A stretch of 6,987 nt of DNA from Hyphomonadaceae bacterium (GTDB lineage: Bacteria > Pseudomonadota > Alphaproteobacteria > Caulobacterales > Aquidulcibacteraceae), in contig DPWD01000285.1 in assembly GCA_003526465.1 (NCBI GenBank), positions 144 through 7,130 on the forward strand. Direction: 5' to 3'. Below, one piece after another: positions 5,276 through 6,987 of the stretch. Under the pieces are notes generated by a model, which ran no database searches, had not been told where the DNA came from, and saw only the letters and a list, made by a program, of their open reading frames with translations. Each line of letters opens with the position of its first letter. The stretch's first letter is position 1. The position numbers and the translations under genes are program-made.

Positions 5276-6904
5276 ATGGCGATGAGTGTGCCGACCAGCA
5301 GGAGATCGCTGCTTCTGAGCGTGGGCGGGCTAAGCGCCGCCGCGGTCGCGGGGTGTTCCAGCGCTCGCGTCATTGGCTTGGACAAGGTTCGCCGCTCGCT
5401 CGACATCTGCAATGGGGCCGAACCGCTTTCCTTGGATCCGCACAAGATTTCAGGGAGCTGGGAGAACAATATCGTCGGCAACATGTTCATGGGGTTGACC
5501 ACCGAGAACGAAAACTCGCAACCGGTGCCTGGCATGGCGCGGAGTTGGGAAGTCAGCGCCGATGGCCGCACTTGGACTTTTGCCCTGCGGCGTGCGCTCT
5601 GGTCCGACGGCGAAGCATGCGACGCGCACGATTTTGTGTTTGCATTCCGCCGTATTCTCAATCCGGCGATGCTGGCGCCGTACGCTTCCATCCTGTTTCC
5701 AATAAGGAACGCCGAAGCGGTCAACGCGGGCCAACGTCCCCCCGAGGATCTGGCCGTGCGCGCGCTTGACGATCTGACGCTGGAAATAGAACTCGAATAC
5801 CCAGCGCCTTACCTGCCGCAATTGCTGAAGCACTACACGGCGTTCCCTGTGCCCAAGCACAGGGTGGAGCGCCATGGCGAAGACTGGATCAAGCCGGAAA
5901 ACATCGTCGTCAATGGTCCATTTATCTTGCGCCGCTGGTGGTCCAATTACATCGTCCACCTCGCGCGCAATGCCGCGTTCTTCGACGCCGACAACGTCAT
6001 CATGGAGCATCTCTATTATTATCCGACGACCGATGTTGGCGCGATGGTGCGCCGCGTCATGGCCAAGGAAGCGGGTTGGGCCACGCGTTTTCCATCCAAC
6101 CAGGTCGAGATGTTGCGTCAAGAATTGCCGGGCTATCCGCGGGTGGCGCCCTACCTATATTGCAGCTATTTTTCCTTCAACATGACGCGCGCGCCTTTCA
6201 ACGATGTGCGCGTGCGCCAAGCGTTATCGATGGCCTACGAGCGCGAGTTCGTGGCCGAGCAAATCTATAGAACTGGCGAACGGCCCGCCTATTCGCTGGT
6301 CCCCCCTGGGGTGGCGAATTATCCGGGCACGGCGCGCTATCGCTGGGCGGAGCGCCCGATTGCGGAGCGCCGCCTAGAGGCCGAACGCCTATTGCGCGCC
6401 GCGGGTTACGGCCCCAACAGCCCGCTGCGCTTTGAACTCTCGCACCGCAACACTGGCGATTATCCGCGCGTCGCCGTGGTGGTGCAGGATCAATGGCGCT
6501 CGATCGCACAATGGGTGAGCGTGCAATTGCGCGCCGCCGAACCGCAGGTGCATTTCGAGAATCTGCAGACCAAGAGATTCGAGTGCGCCGACGACGGCTG
6601 GGGCGCCGACTACAACGACGCCAAGAATTTTCTCTATCTGCTGGAGACCCGCACCGGCGCCCAGAATTACGCCGGGTACTCAAACCCCGAATACGATCGG
6701 CTGGTGCGGGAATCCGATTTCGAGCCGGATGCCGAAAAACGCGGCGAACTCATGGCCCGCGCCGAGCAGCTCATGCTGGATGAGGCGCCCGTGTGCATGA
6801 GCACCTTCATCAACTCGACGAACCTCGTCCACCCCGACCTAACCGGCTATCAGGACAATATCGAGGACATCCACCGCGCGCGCTGGTTCGGGTTCAGGAC
6901 TTAA
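5276..6904 (+). CDS. oppA: Peptide ABC transporter substrate-binding lipoprotein, OppA type (SBP family 5)
   Basis: A 542-residue extracytoplasmic solute-binding protein, the usual size for family 5. The N-terminus combines a twin-arginine-like S8-R9-R10-S-L-L-L with a lipobox VAG-C27, so it is probably an exported lipoprotein anchored at Cys27. The family core is clear: EPLSLDPH (49-56), then PGMARSWEVSADGRTWTFAL (85-104), WSDGEACDAHDFVFAFRRIL (109-128), NGPFILRRW, and APFNDVRVRQALSMAYERE. WGADYNDAKNF and NYAGYSNPEYDRLV follow in the C-terminal lobe, as in OppA. It would capture peptides and deliver them to OppB/OppC. Two in-frame ATGs (5276, 5282) are both possible; GGGAAG lies 10 nt before the first. 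The gene is on the same strand as oppBC but separated from them by a minus-strand gene, so it needs its own promoter or read-through. The peptide specificity is unknown. Confidence 0.95.
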   Translation: MAMSVPTSRRSLLLSVGGLSAAAVAGCSSARVIGLDKVRRSLDICNGAEPLSLDPHKISGSWENNIVGNMFMGLTTENENSQPVPGMARSWEVSADGRTWTFALRRALWSDGEACDAHDFVFAFRRILNPAMLAPYASILFPIRNAEAVNAGQRPPEDLAVRALDDLTLEIELEYPAPYLPQLLKHYTAFPVPKHRVERHGEDWIKPENIVVNGPFILRRWWSNYIVHLARNAAFFDADNVIMEHLYYYPTTDVGAMVRRVMAKEAGWATRFPSNQVEMLRQELPGYPRVAPYLYCSYFSFNMTRAPFNDVRVRQALSMAYEREFVAEQIYRTGERPAYSLVPPGVANYPGTARYRWAERPIAERRLEAERLLRAAGYGPNSPLRFELSHRNTGDYPRVAVVVQDQWRSIAQWVSVQLRAAEPQVHFENLQTKRFECADDGWGADYNDAKNFLYLLETRTGAQNYAGYSNPEYDRLVRESDFEPDAEKRGELMARAEQLMLDEAPVCMSTFINSTNLVHPDLTGYQDNIEDIHRARWFGFRT

Positions 6905-6915
6905 TTCCATGGACC

Positions 6916-6933
6916 GCCGGCGCCCTCGCCGGC
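6916..6933 (+). terminator. GC-rich hairpin downstream of oppA
   Basis: GCCGGCG (6916-6922) pairs perfectly with CGCCGGC (6927-6933) around a CCCT loop. ACC (6913-6915) and GGT (6938-6940) can extend it past a 4-nt bulge. It starts 12 bp after the oppA stop. No U-tract follows, so it may be a terminator of the GC-only kind or a 3' stabilising hairpin. Confidence 0.45.
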
Positions 6934-6987
6934 ATGCGGTGTTACGAACACAACTGGCCCCGCGCGTTAGAGCGGTTCTCGATTTGA

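Noticed and set aside
6909..6987. An open frame starting MDRRRPRRHAV that runs off the right end, with AGGA 9 nt upstream.
   Set aside because: It overlaps the GC hairpin, is mostly arginine from GC-rich sequence, and is only 26 codons within the window; not enough to call a gene.

Overview
The window looks like chromosomal DNA from a GC-rich Alphaproteobacterium. By eye GC is a little over 60%, codon usage is uniform and rich in GCG/CGC, and several products (a LACTB2-like hydrolase, a DUF442 phosphatase, a small exported cysteine-pair protein) are of types I associate with that class. A Caulobacterales/Hyphomonadales-like source is possible, but that is only an impression. I see no rRNA, tRNA, CRISPR array, insertion sequence or phage gene.

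Layout. Bases 1-217 are non-coding and hold two related 77-bp palindromes in opposite orientation. Bases 218-2102 are a two-gene minus-strand unit: an ATP-grasp-like protein, which starts at TTG, followed 19 bp later by a metallo-beta-lactamase-fold hydrolase. Bases 2103-2271 contain a possible small hydrophobic peptide on the plus strand and a stem-loop. A DUF442/TIGR01244 phosphatase-like gene follows on the minus strand (2272-2691). A 72-bp divergent spacer separates it from the peptide ABC-transporter permeases oppB (2764-3693) and oppC (3690-4604), which overlap by ATGA. After oppC comes an inverted repeat built from heptamers, then a convergent exported protein of unknown function (4681-5202, minus). 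A 73-bp divergent spacer then leads to oppA, a lipoprotein substrate-binding protein (5276-6904). A GC hairpin and about 50 bp of unassigned sequence close the window.

How the genes fit together. OppA, OppB and OppC form the periplasmic and membrane parts of one oligopeptide/dipeptide-type importer. Its ATPases (OppD/OppF type) are not in the window, so the system is incomplete here. The ATP-grasp/MBL pair is probably co-transcribed, but its substrate cannot be read from the sequence. I found no convincing new multi-gene defence or biosynthetic system. The most distinctive material is the non-coding palindromic elements and the heptamer repeat that runs into the end of oppC.
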